Positions 41,843-52,252 are shown, counted from the stretch's first letter. The stretch is DNA of 64,000 nt from Nitrosomonas sp. Nm33 (GCF_900107265.1 NZ_FNPJ01000002.1:1-64000); one strand, 5' to 3'. Notes: generated by a model not told the origin, from the letters alone. Program-made: numbers and translations.

Positions 41843-42445
41843 ATGGGTGATCGTGAAATCGATCAACAATTGGTTGAACGCGTGCAACATGGTGATAAGC
41901 ATGCTTTTGATTTACTGGTGATCAAATATCAGAGAAAGCTGGCACGTTTATTATCACAGTTTATTCGTGATGCTGCTGAGGTTGAAGATATTGCCCAAGA
42001 AACTTTTATTAAGGCATATCGTGCTTTACCATCATTTCGTGGTGAAAGTGCCTTTTATACTTGGCTATATCGCATCGGTATCAATACAGCCAAAAATTTT
42101 CTTGTATCCCAAGGAAGAAAGGTACCCACGACTGTTAGTGAGTTTGATAATGAAGAGGCAGAGAATTTTGAAGAAGCAGGTAAATTACGAGAAATAAGTA
42201 CTCCTGAAAGTGAACTGATGAGTAAACAAATTGCTCAAACGGTTAATGAATCATTAGACGCATTACCTGAGGAATTAAGGACTGCGATTGTTCTGAGGGA
42301 AATTGAAGGTTTAAGTTATGAAGAAATTGCGAGTATTATGAATTGCCCCATCGGAACAGTTCGTTCTCGTATATTTCGTGCACGTGAGGCCATAGCTGAA
42401 AAACTGCGGCCTTTATTAGGAACAGGTAAAGACAAGAGGTGGTAA
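41843..42445 (+). CDS. rpoE: RNA polymerase sigma factor RpoE
   Basis: An ECF sigma factor of 200 residues with region 2 (DLLVIKYQRKLARLLSQFIRD, DIAQETFIKAYRALPSFRG, FYTWLYRIGINTAKN) and region 4 (LPEELRTAIVLREIEGLSYEEIA, PIGTVRSRIFRAREAIAEKL). It should direct the envelope-stress regulon. GGGGAAAGGA precedes the ATG. It is followed by rseA and mucD, the classical stress-response group. No unambiguous autoregulatory sigma-E promoter could be picked out by eye in the 243 bp upstream. Confidence 0.93.
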   Translation: MGDREIDQQLVERVQHGDKHAFDLLVIKYQRKLARLLSQFIRDAAEVEDIAQETFIKAYRALPSFRGESAFYTWLYRIGINTAKNFLVSQGRKVPTTVSEFDNEEAENFEEAGKLREISTPESELMSKQIAQTVNESLDALPEELRTAIVLREIEGLSYEEIASIMNCPIGTVRSRIFRAREAIAEKLRPLLGTGKDKRW

Positions 42446-42460
42446 TGAAGGGGTGGTTTT

Positions 42461-43003
42461 ATGAAAAATAAAATATCAGAACTGCTAGATGGTGAATTGG
42501 ATTCGGTGGATGCCGATGAAGTAATCACAGAGTTAAAGAAAAATAATGATTTATTGAATGATTGGGAAGCATATCATGTGATCAGTGAAACCCTACGACA
42601 ACCTACAGCATCATTCCTCATTAATGTGTCGAGTCGAGTGAGTGAACGCTTAGTAAGCGAACCGACCTTATTTATGCCGCGTGCATCACAGGTACACAAA
42701 CGGAAATTCATTACTCTTTCAGCTGCTGCATCCTGTGCCGCCTTGGTAAGTGGATGGTTAGTGATGCAAATAGAAGATGTTCCGCAGGGAACACGTGTTG
42801 CGGAAAAAGTGAATAATAAGGCTGTTGTTCAAGTTGACCATCCTGTTACTTTCCAACCTTCCCCAGCCTTTACGCTTCCATTTATGCCTTACCAACCCGG
42901 TGATTATTTATTGATTCATAGAGAATTTTCACCTCATATGAAGATACAGGCGCCAGTAACGAGCGTACATCAGGTTGAAGGCAGGGAAGAAAAATCCAGG
43001 TGA
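42461..43003 (+). CDS. rseA: Anti-sigma factor RseA-like
   Basis: A 180-residue single-pass membrane protein: the cytoplasmic anti-sigma domain (ISELLDGELDSVDADEVITELKKN..., with DWEAYHVISETLR), one transmembrane helix (about 86-103), and a short periplasmic tail of about 75 residues without recognisable domains. In relatives DegS and RseP cleave it under stress, freeing RpoE. The gene usually following it, rseB, is absent; mucD comes next after 180 bp that hold a long inverted repeat. Confidence 0.85.
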   Translation: MKNKISELLDGELDSVDADEVITELKKNNDLLNDWEAYHVISETLRQPTASFLINVSSRVSERLVSEPTLFMPRASQVHKRKFITLSAAASCAALVSGWLVMQIEDVPQGTRVAEKVNNKAVVQVDHPVTFQPSPAFTLPFMPYQPGDYLLIHREFSPHMKIQAPVTSVHQVEGREEKSR

Positions 43004-43049
43004 GGTATGTGATAAATCTCCAGGATTGAAATTTTATAGATATCAGTAG

Positions 43050-43098
43050 GCTATTTGCTTGATGGAAATCAATAAGAACTTTCGATCAAGCAAATAGC
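43050..43098 (+). repeat. 14-bp perfect inverted repeat between rseA and mucD
   Basis: GCTATTTGCTTGAT (43050-43063) is exactly complementary to ATCAAGCAAATAGC (43085-43098), with a 21-base loop. No T-run follows, so a simple intrinsic terminator is unlikely; an mRNA-processing or stability hairpin, or an operator, is possible. Confidence 0.8.
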
Positions 43099-43186
43099 TG
43101 CTATCGTTATTTGTAAGATTTAATTGCGTTTCTATTTGATTATTATGTTTCCGGTATTTTACCCATTCTTTTTATCAAGAAAAAAT

Positions 43187-44581
43187 ATGCAAAAAATTGT
43201 TTTACTGTGCTGCCTGATAATTTCCTCGATCGGTTTCGTGCATTCAAAGGAGTTACCTGATTTTACAGGTCTAGTTGAGCAATATGGAGAAGCAGTTGTA
43301 AATATTAGTACAGTACAAACACAACAGATTCCAGGAAGTCAGATGCTTCCAGAAATTCCTAATATTCCTGAAGACTCTCCTTTCTTCGAGTTCTTTCGCA
43401 GGTATATGCATCCATTCTCAGGTCCTCGGAAGTATGAATCCAAATCGCTAGGCTCTGGTTTCATTATTAGTAAGGATGGCTATATCCTGACAAATTCGCA
43501 TGTCGTCGAAGCTGCCAATCAGATTACTGTAAGACTAAATGATAAAAGAGAATTTAATGCACAGGTTATTGGCACGGATCGTAAAACTGACGTAGCGCTT
43601 ATCAAGATCGACGCGAAAGACTTGCCTGTGGTAACTCAGGGTGATCCGGATAAACTCAAGGTAGGGGAATGGGTCATTGCAATTGGCTCTCCTTTTGGTT
43701 TCGAGAATAGCGTAACTGCAGGTATAGTAAGTGCGAAAGGTCGCTCGCTTGCGCAGGAAAGCTATGTCCCCTTCATCCAGACCGATGTGGCGATCAATCC
43801 CGGTAATTCTGGCGGCCCTCTTTTTAATATGAGAGGGGAGGTGGTCGGTATCAACTCGCAGATTTATAGCCGAACAGGTGGGTTTATGGGATTGTCTTTC
43901 GCTATTCCGATCAATGTGGCAACAGAGATAGCTAATCAACTTAAGGCACATGGGAAAGTTTCACGCGGGAGAATAGGCGTTATGATTCAGGAGATGACTG
44001 AAGAACTGGCTGAATCCTTTGGCTTGTCTCAAGCAGGTGGAGCACTGATTGTTTCTGTAGAAAAAGATGGTCCAGCAGACAAAGCAGGCATTGAGGTTAG
44101 AGATGTCATTTTAAAGTTTGACGGCAAAGATATTGCTGTTTCCAGTGATCTGCCGCGTATTGTCGGAAATACTAAACCTAAATCTAAAGTAGCGGTGGAG
44201 GTCTGGCGGGACGGCGCCACCAAGAATTTCACTATTTTGGTTGGGGAGATGCCATCAGATGAAAGTGATCGCGGCCACAAGCAAAGCAAAGCCCCTGATA
44301 CTTCCAACCGCCTTGGATTGGCTCTGAATGAACTCTCTGACAAACAAAAGAAACAACTGGGTGTAGAGAGTGGCTTATTGGTCGAAGAGGTACAAGCTGG
44401 CATTGCAAATCGGGCTGGTATACGCCAAGGCGACATTATTCTCGGATTGAATAACCAGGACGTCAGAACGATTAAACAGTTTAATCAGTTGCTTAACAAG
44501 GTGGAGAAAGGACGGAATATTGCACTGTTGATAAAAAGAGGGGATATGACTACTTTCATAACGATGAAGCTCGATAATTAA
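43187..44581 (+). CDS. mucD: Periplasmic serine protease of the DegP/MucD family
   Basis: A 464-residue exported protease-chaperone. A signal peptide (about 1-20) precedes a trypsin-like domain with catalytic His105 (LTNSHVVEA), Asp135 (TDVALIKID) and Ser208 (NPGNSGGPL), then two PDZ domains. The long frame opens at 43124, but MQKIVLLCCLIISSIGF at 43187 is the natural signal start; Met at 43145 is an alternative. Linked to rpoE-rseA as in Pseudomonas and Bordetella, it degrades misfolded envelope proteins. Confidence 0.92.
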   Translation: MQKIVLLCCLIISSIGFVHSKELPDFTGLVEQYGEAVVNISTVQTQQIPGSQMLPEIPNIPEDSPFFEFFRRYMHPFSGPRKYESKSLGSGFIISKDGYILTNSHVVEAANQITVRLNDKREFNAQVIGTDRKTDVALIKIDAKDLPVVTQGDPDKLKVGEWVIAIGSPFGFENSVTAGIVSAKGRSLAQESYVPFIQTDVAINPGNSGGPLFNMRGEVVGINSQIYSRTGGFMGLSFAIPINVATEIANQLKAHGKVSRGRIGVMIQEMTEELAESFGLSQAGGALIVSVEKDGPADKAGIEVRDVILKFDGKDIAVSSDLPRIVGNTKPKSKVAVEVWRDGATKNFTILVGEMPSDESDRGHKQSKAPDTSNRLGLALNELSDKQKKQLGVESGLLVEEVQAGIANRAGIRQGDIILGLNNQDVRTIKQFNQLLNKVEKGRNIALLIKRGDMTTFITMKLDN

Positions 44582-44592
44582 AAATTCACATA

Positions 44593-44862
44593 ATGTTTGA
44601 TTCTATGGATAGGAAGAAGCTGATTGTATATGGTCGAAGGGATTGCCATCTTTGCCAGGAAATGATTGCATCATTGCAAAAATTACAGAAGCATATCGAG
44701 TTTAAATTTGAAATGATTGATATCGATAGCGATCCTCAACTGGTTAGTCAGTATAATGAGCGAATTCCAGTATTGGTGTCGGCAACCGGGAAACAAGACG
44801 AAATCTGCCATTATTTCCTTGATGAAGCTGCATTAGATGCGTATTTTGCTAAAATTCGATAG
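44593..44862 (+). CDS. Glutaredoxin-like (DUF836) protein
   Basis: An 89-residue thioredoxin-fold protein with a redox motif CHLC (18-21) following the KLIVYGRRD strand, and the cis-proline region ERIPVLV. It belongs to the short glutaredoxin-like DUF836 group. A substrate cannot be assigned. It lies 11 bp after mucD and is followed by a strong terminator, so it is the last gene of the stress unit; oxidative damage control at that point would make sense but is inference. An alternative ATG lies at 44605. Confidence 0.8.
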   Translation: MFDSMDRKKLIVYGRRDCHLCQEMIASLQKLQKHIEFKFEMIDIDSDPQLVSQYNERIPVLVSATGKQDEICHYFLDEAALDAYFAKIR

Positions 44863-44868
44863 AATGCT

Positions 44869-44894
44869 GTCGGTTAAGCATAACCGACCTTTTT
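44869..44894 (+). terminator. Rho-independent terminator after the glutaredoxin-like gene
   Basis: A perfect 8-bp stem, GTCGGTTA (44869-44876) with TAACCGAC (44881-44888), a four-base AGCA loop, then CTTTTT. It ends the rpoE-rseA-mucD transcript and separates it from lepA. Confidence 0.9.
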
Positions 44895-44966
44895 ATTCGA
44901 AAATAAAGCAGATCTTCATCAAGCACTAGCAAAAAATTCCTGACTGACATTTAAAATTCCAATCGA

Positions 44967-46757
44967 ATGCAACACATTCGCAATTTTTCTATTATCGCCC
45001 ATATAGATCACGGTAAATCCACGTTAGCTGATCGCATCATACAGTTTTGTGGTGGCTTATCTGATCGAGAGATGGAAGAGCAAGTGCTCGACTCTATGGA
45101 GTTGGAGCGTGAACGTGGCATTACGATCAAGGCGCAAACAGTTGCTTTGAAATATCGAGCACGTAATGGTCAGACTTTTCTGCTGAATTTGATTGATACA
45201 CCTGGTCATGTCGATTTCTCCTATGAAGTGTCCCGCTCCTTAGCTGCCTGTGAAGGTGCTTTATTGGTAGTAGATGCTTCCCAGGGAGTAGAAGCTCAGA
45301 CAGTAGCAAATTGCTATACTGCGATCGAGCAAGGGGTCGAGGTGATACCGGTATTGAACAAGATTGATTTGCCTGCTGCTGATCCGGATCGAGTGATTGC
45401 AGAAATCGAAGATATCATCGGGATAGAGGCAAAAGATGCCTTGCATGTTAGCGCTAAGACAGGTCAAGGCATACAGGATATGCTTGAAGCAGTTGTCAGC
45501 CGTATTCCTGCACCCAAAGGAAACCCGAACGCACCGTTGAAAGCACTCATTATTGATTCGTGGTTTGATAATTATGTGGGTGTAGTCATATTGGTGCGGG
45601 TAGTCGACGGTATCTTGAAACCTAGCAATAAAATCATGCTCATGGCTAGCCACGCTACTTATCTATGTGAGCAAGTAGGTGTATTTTTACCTAAAGCAGA
45701 AAATCGCGATTCGCTGAGCGCAGGGGAAGTGGGTTTCGTTATCTCTGGTATCAAGGAATTGAAGTCAGCCAAGGTAGGCGATACTGTCACATTGGCCGAT
45801 AATCCTGCCGCCGAACCTTTGGTTGGATTCAAAGAGATCAAACCACAGGTATTTGCCGGGCTTTATCCGGTTGAATCCAATCAATATGATGCTTTACGCT
45901 CTGCATTAGAAAAGCTGCAGCTGAATGATTCATCGTTACAGTTTGAACCAGAAACATCTCAAGCACTCGGTTTTGGTTTCCGTTGTGGTTTTCTAGGTTT
46001 ACTTCATTTAGATATTGTTCAGGAGAGGTTGGAGCGGGAATATGATATGGATCTTATTACCACCGCGCCAACAGTTGTTTATCAGGTTGCGCTGCGTGAT
46101 GGGAAAGTGATTGAAATTGAGAATCCATCAAAAATGCCCGACATTTCTAAAATTGAAGAGATTCGAGAACCCATCATTACTACAACGATATTAGTTCCAG
46201 AAGAATATGTAGGTACCGTTATGTCTCTGTGCACCGGCAAGCGCGGTATTCAGAAAAATATGCAATATATGGGCAGGCAAGTCATGCTTGTTTATGACAT
46301 GCCACTAAATGAAGTTGTCATGGATTTTTTTGATAAACTAAAATCGGTTAGTCGTGGGTATGCTTCGCTGGACTATGAATTTAAAGAATTCCGCGCCTCA
46401 GATCTGGTTAAGCTCGATATACTGATTAATAATGAAAAAGTGGATGCGTTGTCGTTAATCGTGCATCGTGCAAGTAGCCAACAAAGGGGACGTGAATTAG
46501 CACAAAAAATGCGTGAACTTATTCCACGGCAAATGTTTGATATCGCAGTGCAAGCAGCTATTGGTGCTCATGTCGTGGCCAGAGAAAATGTTAAAGCGTT
46601 GCGTAAGAATGTTTTGGCCAAGTGTTATGGTGGAGATATCACGCGCAAACGTAAGCTGCTTGAGAAGCAGAAAGCAGGGAAAAAGCGTATGAAACGAGTC
46701 GGTAATGTAGAGATTCCCCAGGCAGCATTTTTAGCTATTCTGCAGGTTGGTAAATAA
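44967..46757 (+). CDS. lepA: Elongation factor 4 (LepA)
   Basis: LepA, 596 residues, a ribosome-associated GTPase related to EF-G. G1 is [10 protein letters not shown]3 DTPGHVDF, G4 NKIDLP, and the LepA-specific C-terminal domain is present ([52 protein letters not shown] in outline). It starts at [16 protein letters not shown]. It heads the conserved run lepA-lepB-DUF4845-rnc-era. Confidence 0.96.
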   Translation: MQHIRNFSIIAHIDHGKSTLADRIIQFCGGLSDREMEEQVLDSMELERERGITIKAQTVALKYRARNGQTFLLNLIDTPGHVDFSYEVSRSLAACEGALLVVDASQGVEAQTVANCYTAIEQGVEVIPVLNKIDLPAADPDRVIAEIEDIIGIEAKDALHVSAKTGQGIQDMLEAVVSRIPAPKGNPNAPLKALIIDSWFDNYVGVVILVRVVDGILKPSNKIMLMASHATYLCEQVGVFLPKAENRDSLSAGEVGFVISGIKELKSAKVGDTVTLADNPAAEPLVGFKEIKPQVFAGLYPVESNQYDALRSALEKLQLNDSSLQFEPETSQALGFGFRCGFLGLLHLDIVQERLEREYDMDLITTAPTVVYQVALRDGKVIEIENPSKMPDISKIEEIREPIITTTILVPEEYVGTVMSLCTGKRGIQKNMQYMGRQVMLVYDMPLNEVVMDFFDKLKSVSRGYASLDYEFKEFRASDLVKLDILINNEKVDALSLIVHRASSQQRGRELAQKMRELIPRQMFDIAVQAAIGAHVVARENVKALRKNVLAKCYGGDITRKRKLLEKQKAGKKRMKRVGNVEIPQAAFLAILQVGK

Positions 46758-46859
46758 TGGGCTATGGGCTGCTGAAAAATTAAATTAATTGAGTGATAAC
46801 CATGAATATTTATCCTTTCCATTATGTTATGTGCTTAGTATCTCACTAGGGAAAATGAA

Positions 46860-47663
46860 ATGAATTTTCCTTTAGTATTATTCATCTTATTGATCGTGAC
46901 TGGCAGTATCTGGTTGCTCGATTTTCTCTTTTTGAAACGCAAGCGCGGAGAGGGTATCGAAGAGCCGTGGTGGGTGGAATATCCCAAAAGTTTTTTTCCT
47001 ATCATTCTGATCGTTTTCTGTCTTCGTTCTTTTCTGGTTGAACCTTTCAAAATACCTTCGGGCTCGATGATACCCACCTTACTGGTAGGAGATTTTATTC
47101 TGGTAAACAAGTTTACTTATGGGATCAGGTTGCCCGTTATCAATCAAAAGGTCATTGAAATGAATCACCCCAAACGCGGAGAGGTCATGGTATTTCGTTA
47201 TCCGGAAGACCCTTCGATAGATTATATTAAGCGAGTGATTGGTTTGCCTGGAGACATTGTTACTTATCGTAATAAGAAACTCAGCATTAATGGTGTGCCA
47301 GTGGAAAGGGAATTGGATGGAGATTATAAATATATTGAATCAGGACTGGCTTATGTATACACCCAGCGTTTCAAGGAATTGATAGGCGATAAAAGCTATA
47401 ACATACTGATCAATCAAGAAATGCCCAATATGCTGTTATCCAGCATACATTATTTTCCCTTCAGAGAGAATTGTGCTTTCGATAAAACGGGATTTACTTG
47501 TAAGGTGCCGGAAGGAAATTATTTTACGTTAGGTGATAATCGTGATGGTAGTAGCGATAGTCGCTATTGGGGATTTGTTCCAGAGAAAAATATTGTAGGA
47601 AAAGCATTTATGGTTTGGTGGAATTTTAGTGACTTAAGTCGAATCGGCTTGTCAATAAAATAG
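46860..47663 (+). CDS. lepB: Signal peptidase I
   Basis: LepB, 267 residues, removes signal peptides from Sec-exported proteins. Two N-terminal transmembrane segments (about 4-24 and 45-60), catalytic Ser69 in PSGSMIPTLL and Lys124 in DYIKRVIGLPGD; the GDNRDGSSDSRYWGFVP box is also present. It follows lepA after 102 bp, as usual. Confidence 0.95.
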   Translation: MNFPLVLFILLIVTGSIWLLDFLFLKRKRGEGIEEPWWVEYPKSFFPIILIVFCLRSFLVEPFKIPSGSMIPTLLVGDFILVNKFTYGIRLPVINQKVIEMNHPKRGEVMVFRYPEDPSIDYIKRVIGLPGDIVTYRNKKLSINGVPVERELDGDYKYIESGLAYVYTQRFKELIGDKSYNILINQEMPNMLLSSIHYFPFRENCAFDKTGFTCKVPEGNYFTLGDNRDGSSDSRYWGFVPEKNIVGKAFMVWWNFSDLSRIGLSIK

Positions 47664-47693
47664 TGAATGCAGAATGGAATTTGGAGTGGGAAG

Positions 47694-48065
47694 ATGCGTC
47701 ATATGATGAGAAGAAAACAGCAAGGTATCAGTCTTTCTGGATTGTTAATCTGGTCAGCGGTGATCGTTATGTCTGCTCTTCTAGGAATGAAATTGATTCC
47801 ATCCTACATAGAATATGCTGCAATTAAGCGGGCATTAGTTGCCATAGCCAGTGACCCAAGCTTGCAGGATACTCATCCAGGGGAAATACGCCAATTGTTC
47901 AGTAAGCGTGCAGTTATCGATCAAATTACCGCTGTGAATAGTCGCGACATTCAAATTAGTAAAGTAGGCGGACAAACAGTTTTGAGCGTAAGCTATCCTG
48001 TTAAAATACCTTTATTTGCTAATATTTCTTTATATATTGATTTTACTGCCGCAAGCAATCGATGA
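47694..48065 (+). CDS. DUF4845 membrane protein
   Basis: A 123-residue protein with a basic N-terminus and a type-IV-pilin-like hydrophobic helix (GISLSGLLIWSAVIVMSALLGMKLIPSYIEY); it matches the DUF4845 proteins regularly found between lepB and rnc in betaproteobacteria. GGAGTGGG before the ATG at 47694 fixes the start, although the frame opens at 47667. It overlaps rnc by 4 bp (ATGA). Function unknown. Confidence 0.8.
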   Translation: MRHMMRRKQQGISLSGLLIWSAVIVMSALLGMKLIPSYIEYAAIKRALVAIASDPSLQDTHPGEIRQLFSKRAVIDQITAVNSRDIQISKVGGQTVLSVSYPVKIPLFANISLYIDFTAASNR

Positions 48066-48781
48066 ACCCATATAGCTTAAATACTCCCCGACTACAAAAC
48101 TTTCCATTAAAAAATCAAAGCGATTTCTTTCTCAAAATTGGCTATGTTTTTAAGCAACCGGAATTATTACAAGAAGCATTAACACATCGCAGCTTTGGTT
48201 ACCCGCATAATGAGCGCCTTGAGTTCCTTGGAGATAGCGCATTGAATTGTGCGGTATCTGCCTTACTGTTCAGACAGTTTCCACTGTTACCAGAAGGAAA
48301 TTTATCAAGGCTACGCGCTAATCTTGTCAATCAACATGCGTTATTTGAGCTTGCATCGGTACTTAGATTAGGTGATTTAATCAGGCTAGGTGAAGGAGAA
48401 CGAAAAAGTGGGGGACATTACCGCCCATCTATTCTTGCTAACACGCTGGAAGCGGTGATAGGCGCCATTTACCTGGAAGGGGGATTCCTTGAAGTCGAAA
48501 ATTTTGTTAACAATCTTTACAAGCCATTATTACAAAATTTAGATCTTGAAACCTTGGGTAAGGATCCCAAGACGATGCTGCAGGAATATCTGCAGAGTCG
48601 CAAGGCCGCCCTGCCGGAATATACTGTCATCGCTACGAGCGGAGAAGCACATCGGCAGAAATTTAAAGTGGAATGTGTCATTCCAAAGCTTAATATGCGA
48701 ACTATAGGCGAAGGAACAAGCCGCCGCAGGGCTGAGCAGGATGCTGCAAAACAGGCATATGAATTGATCATTCATAGCTAA
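48062..48781 (+). CDS. rnc: Ribonuclease III
   Basis: Rnc, 239 residues, cleaves double-stranded RNA in rRNA and mRNA processing. The signature NERLEFLGDSALN carries the metal-binding residues, matched by the second acidic site in LEAVIGAIYLEGG; the C-terminal double-stranded RNA-binding domain spans about 165-238 (DPKTMLQEYLQSR, RRRAEQDAAKQAYELI). Its start overlaps the DUF4845 stop, implying coupled translation. Confidence 0.95.
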   Translation: MNPYSLNTPRLQNFPLKNQSDFFLKIGYVFKQPELLQEALTHRSFGYPHNERLEFLGDSALNCAVSALLFRQFPLLPEGNLSRLRANLVNQHALFELASVLRLGDLIRLGEGERKSGGHYRPSILANTLEAVIGAIYLEGGFLEVENFVNNLYKPLLQNLDLETLGKDPKTMLQEYLQSRKAALPEYTVIATSGEAHRQKFKVECVIPKLNMRTIGEGTSRRRAEQDAAKQAYELIIHS

Positions 48782-48988
48782 TGGATCCAAATGCTTCGAT
48801 TACTGAGAGCGTCTATAACTTTACTTTTTTAAAGTCTTCTTGAGTTTGAGTCATTTTATTCGTACTTATCCCCTCAAATTACCCTTTATTTATAAACTTA
48901 ATTTTAGGGGATAAATCATGTACGACTTCAAGATATATCAAGATAGCATTAAATAAGAGCAGAAAATATTCCATTAAATCTCCTATTT

Positions 48989-49879
48989 ATGGCTTCCCCT
49001 CATTTCAGAACTGGTTATGTTGCCATTGTTGGACGTCCTAATGTCGGTAAATCTACTTTACTTAACCATTTGATCCAACAAAAAATTAGCATTACTTCTA
49101 GAAAGGCACAGACTACACGCCATCGGATCAATGGTATTTTGACCGATGAACAATCTCAATTTATTTTCGTAGATACACCTGGTTTCCAGACGCGCCATAG
49201 CAGTCAACTCAATCAGATGATGAATCGAGCGGTTATTCAAAGCATACGCGAAGTCGATATCGTCCTGTTCGTGATTGAAGCAATTCGATTTGATGAGCGT
49301 GACGAAGGGGTGCTAAAACTGCTGCCTGCCGATCGACCAGTCATCCTCGTGATCAATAAGATAGATCAATTGGCACAGAAAACCCAATTACTTCCATTCA
49401 TAGAAAGTATGACTAAGAAATTTAGTTTTGCTGGCATTATTCCAGTCAGCGCGGCGAGCGGAATACAGCTACCTGAACTAATTGATATGGTCCGGCCTTA
49501 TTTGCCTGAAAGCCCACCTTTGTTTGGTGAAGACGAAATTAGTGATCGCAGTGAGCGCTTTCTTGCAGCTGAGATGATACGTGAGAAATTATTTCGTTTG
49601 ATGGGCGAGGAGATTCCTTACTCGACTACTGTACGCATAGATCAATTTACTGTAGAAGGAAATCTGCGCAGAATTTTTGCCTGTATTCTAGTGGAGAAAT
49701 CCAATCAGAAAGCCATCGTGATTGGCAAGAATGGCGAAAAACTTAAAATGATTGCTACCCAGGCGCGGCAAGATATGGAAAAATTGTTTGGCGGCAAGGT
49801 ATATCTCGAAGTATGGGTCAAAGTAAAAAGTGGCTGGGCTGATGATATCAATGCATTGAAGAGTTTGGGATATGAATGA
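48989..49879 (+). CDS. era: GTPase Era
   Basis: Era, 296 residues, a GTPase binding 16S rRNA near its 3' end during 30S maturation. G1 [15 protein letters not shown]3 DTPGFQ, G4 NKIDQL, and a C-terminal KH domain ([23 protein letters not shown]). A 207-bp gap separates it from rnc, longer than usual. The next gene is pdxJ; the recO gene that normally lies in between is absent. Confidence 0.95.
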   Translation: MASPHFRTGYVAIVGRPNVGKSTLLNHLIQQKISITSRKAQTTRHRINGILTDEQSQFIFVDTPGFQTRHSSQLNQMMNRAVIQSIREVDIVLFVIEAIRFDERDEGVLKLLPADRPVILVINKIDQLAQKTQLLPFIESMTKKFSFAGIIPVSAASGIQLPELIDMVRPYLPESPPLFGEDEISDRSERFLAAEMIREKLFRLMGEEIPYSTTVRIDQFTVEGNLRRIFACILVEKSNQKAIVIGKNGEKLKMIATQARQDMEKLFGGKVYLEVWVKVKSGWADDINALKSLGYE

Positions 49880-49979
49880 GATTGAAGAATCTAAATGATT
49901 AATAAAACAGCACATTCACGAATTTGGTTAGAAGCGATTGGTGAGCTTCTCAATTTTTGTTTATAGGTACTTAACAATC

Positions 49980-50705
49980 ATGATTGCTTTGGGTGTTAAC
50001 ATTGATCATATCGCGACATTACGCCAGGCGCGAGGGACGGTTTATCCAAGTCCAGTGGAAGCAGCGTTGGTTGCTGAATCTGCGGGGGCAGATGCTATTA
50101 CGCTCCACTTGCGTGAAGATCGAAGACATATCCAGGATCGGGATGTGGAAATTTTGCGTGAGCGGCTTCAAATCCGAATGAATCTGGAAAGCGCAGTGAC
50201 TGAAGAGATGATTGCCTTTGCATGCCGCATCAAACCACAAGATGTGTGTCTAGTTCCAGAACGACGTGAGGAACTGACTACGGAAGGAGGGTTAGATGTG
50301 GTACGGCATTTCGAACAGGTGAAACAGGCTTGTAGTAAGTTAGCGGATGCCGGTATTCGCGTATCGTTATTCATTGATGCAGAGCGTGAGCAGATAGATG
50401 CCGCAGCCAGAGTGGGTGCTCCGGTAATCGAAATTCATACAGGTCATTATGCCGATGCCAAAAATAACGATGCGCAACAATGCGAGCTGGAAAAAATTTG
50501 CACAGCTGTTGCCTATGGTCTCAGTCGAGGATTAAAAGTCAATGCTGGTCATGGACTGCATTACCAAAATACCCGACCTATTGCAGCGATACAAGGTCTT
50601 TCAGAACTAAACATCGGACATGCAATTGTGTCACATGCATTATTCGTTGGGCTAGCACAAGCGGTCAGGGAAATGAAGCAACTCATCCAGGAAGCAAGTC
50701 AATGA
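49980..50705 (+). CDS. pdxJ: Pyridoxine 5'-phosphate synthase
   Basis: PdxJ, 241 residues, condenses 1-deoxyxylulose 5-phosphate with 3-amino-2-oxopropyl phosphate to pyridoxine 5'-phosphate. [19 protein letters not shown] is the family N-terminus and sets the start at 49980 (frame open from 49938). [34 protein letters not shown] and the late [12 protein letters not shown] segment are canonical. It overlaps acpS by 4 bp. Confidence 0.95.
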   Translation: MIALGVNIDHIATLRQARGTVYPSPVEAALVAESAGADAITLHLREDRRHIQDRDVEILRERLQIRMNLESAVTEEMIAFACRIKPQDVCLVPERREELTTEGGLDVVRHFEQVKQACSKLADAGIRVSLFIDAEREQIDAAARVGAPVIEIHTGHYADAKNNDAQQCELEKICTAVAYGLSRGLKVNAGHGLHYQNTRPIAAIQGLSELNIGHAIVSHALFVGLAQAVREMKQLIQEASQ

Positions 50706-51082
50706 TCTATGGAATCGGCACAGATATCGTTGTGCCTTCCCGTATTGCTCAATCGCTTGAAAAATATGGTGAACGCTTTGCGCGAAGATTGTTAGCTGAG
50801 CATGAATGGCCTGATTATATCCAGGATGCCAAGCCCGTGATGTTTTTAGCAAGACGCTTTGCAGCCAAGGAAGCTCTTTCCAAGGCAATGGGTACTGGCT
50901 TGCGACATCCTGTAACATTAAGCAATATTACGATTGCCCATACCCCCCTTGGTAAGCCCTATTTTCTCTTTCATCCCGAATTAGCTGAATTGATCAAGCG
51001 TGAGGGAATCATTGGTCACCACCTTTCCCTTAGTGATGAATTGAATCTAGCCAGTGCCTTTGTGATCCTGGAGAAGGCGTGA
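50702..51082 (+). CDS. acpS: Holo-[acyl-carrier-protein] synthase
   Basis: AcpS, 126 residues, transfers 4'-phosphopantetheine from CoA to acyl carrier protein. [14 protein letters not shown] carries the metal-binding Asp8 and [19 protein letters not shown] the second acidic site. The ATG overlaps the pdxJ stop (ATGA). The frame extends far upstream through pdxJ, but that part is not AcpS. nagZ follows, overlapping or abutting the stop. Confidence 0.94.
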   Translation: MIYGIGTDIVVPSRIAQSLEKYGERFARRLLAEHEWPDYIQDAKPVMFLARRFAAKEALSKAMGTGLRHPVTLSNITIAHTPLGKPYFLFHPELAELIKREGIIGHHLSLSDELNLASAFVILEKA

Positions 51083-52131
51083 TGTCGCTGGGTCCTGTGA
51101 TGCTCGATATCGCGAGCACTCAGCTATCAGTTGAAGATAAAGCAAGATTACTTCATCCTCTTACGGGTGGCGTCATCTTGTTTACCCGCAATTATGAGTC
51201 CGTTGAACAGTTGGCAGCATTGACTGCCGAGATTCATGCACTCAGGACCCCACCGTTACTCATCGCTGTGGATCATGAAGGCGGCAGAGTACAACGTTTT
51301 CGTAAAGATTTTACCCGGTTACCCGCGATGCATGAGTTGGGAAAGATCTGGGACAGTCATCCCCGCCAGGCACGTCATCTGGCACAGCAAACCGGTTATG
51401 TGCTGGCAGCTGAATTATCTGCAGGCGGTGTTGATTTGAGTTTTACCCCAGTACTTGATGTCGATTATGGGCAAAGTAGTGTGATTGGTGACCGCGCTTT
51501 CCATCGCATCCCTCAAGCCATTGCTGAGCTGGCGCATAGTTTAATGCTGGGGTTGAAATCAGGAGGAATGAGTGCAATCGGTAAGCATTTTCCCGGGCAT
51601 GGGCATAGTCGGGCAGATACGCATTTTGAGATCGCTGTAGATGATCGTACCTTTGCCGATATCGAGATGGATGATCTGATTCCATTTCGTCAGATGATTG
51701 ATTTTGGCATGGCAGGTATCATGGCAGCCCATGTGATCTACCCGGAAATGGATAAGCGTCCCGCTGGGTTCTCCAGCTTCTGGCTAAAAAATATTTTACG
51801 CGATGACTTGAGGTTTGATGGTTGTATCTTTAGTGATGATTTGAGCATGCGGGGTACTGCAGGTTATGGCAGCATTACTGAGCGTGCCGAGGCAGCATTA
51901 CATGCAGGTTGCGATATGGTACTGGTATGCAATGATTTCCAGGCTACTGACCAATTGCTGGAAACATTGCAATGGGAAATTTCTGCTGCAAGTCTGGCAC
52001 GGTTAGCACGTATGCGTGGACGGCACCATACGCAATCAATGATAACGCTACATGAAGATGCAAATTTCGTGCTGGCTGTCAGGGAAATCAGTGAAATTGG
52101 CATAGACAATCAGCAGCAATTGTCATTCTAA
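51082..52131 (+). CDS. nagZ: Beta-N-acetylhexosaminidase NagZ
   Basis: NagZ, 349 residues, a GH3 cytoplasmic enzyme removing GlcNAc from anhydro-muropeptides in wall recycling. The [11 protein letters not shown] motif, the mobile-loop [16 protein letters not shown] with its catalytic His-Asp pair, and the nucleophile aspartate in FSDDLSMRG are present. The ATG at 51082 has GGAG eight bases upstream; a GTG at 51079 is also in frame. Confidence 0.94.
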   Translation: MSLGPVMLDIASTQLSVEDKARLLHPLTGGVILFTRNYESVEQLAALTAEIHALRTPPLLIAVDHEGGRVQRFRKDFTRLPAMHELGKIWDSHPRQARHLAQQTGYVLAAELSAGGVDLSFTPVLDVDYGQSSVIGDRAFHRIPQAIAELAHSLMLGLKSGGMSAIGKHFPGHGHSRADTHFEIAVDDRTFADIEMDDLIPFRQMIDFGMAGIMAAHVIYPEMDKRPAGFSSFWLKNILRDDLRFDGCIFSDDLSMRGTAGYGSITERAEAALHAGCDMVLVCNDFQATDQLLETLQWEISAASLARLARMRGRHHTQSMITLHEDANFVLAVREISEIGIDNQQQLSF

Positions 52132-52252
52132 TTGAATCAACCTCAAATGCTTTTTTGACAGATTGCCGGTTTGGAGGCGCTGTCGCTGAAAAGGTAGTTT
52201 CTAATGACGAGTTTTCCTTTGTTTGTAACCAATCATTTTTATAAGGTGATTC

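Noticed and set aside
50480-50702. Long N-terminal extension of AcpS in frame through pdxJ
   Set aside because: It is an out-of-frame reading of pdxJ; true AcpS begins at [10 protein letters not shown] with an ATGA overlap.
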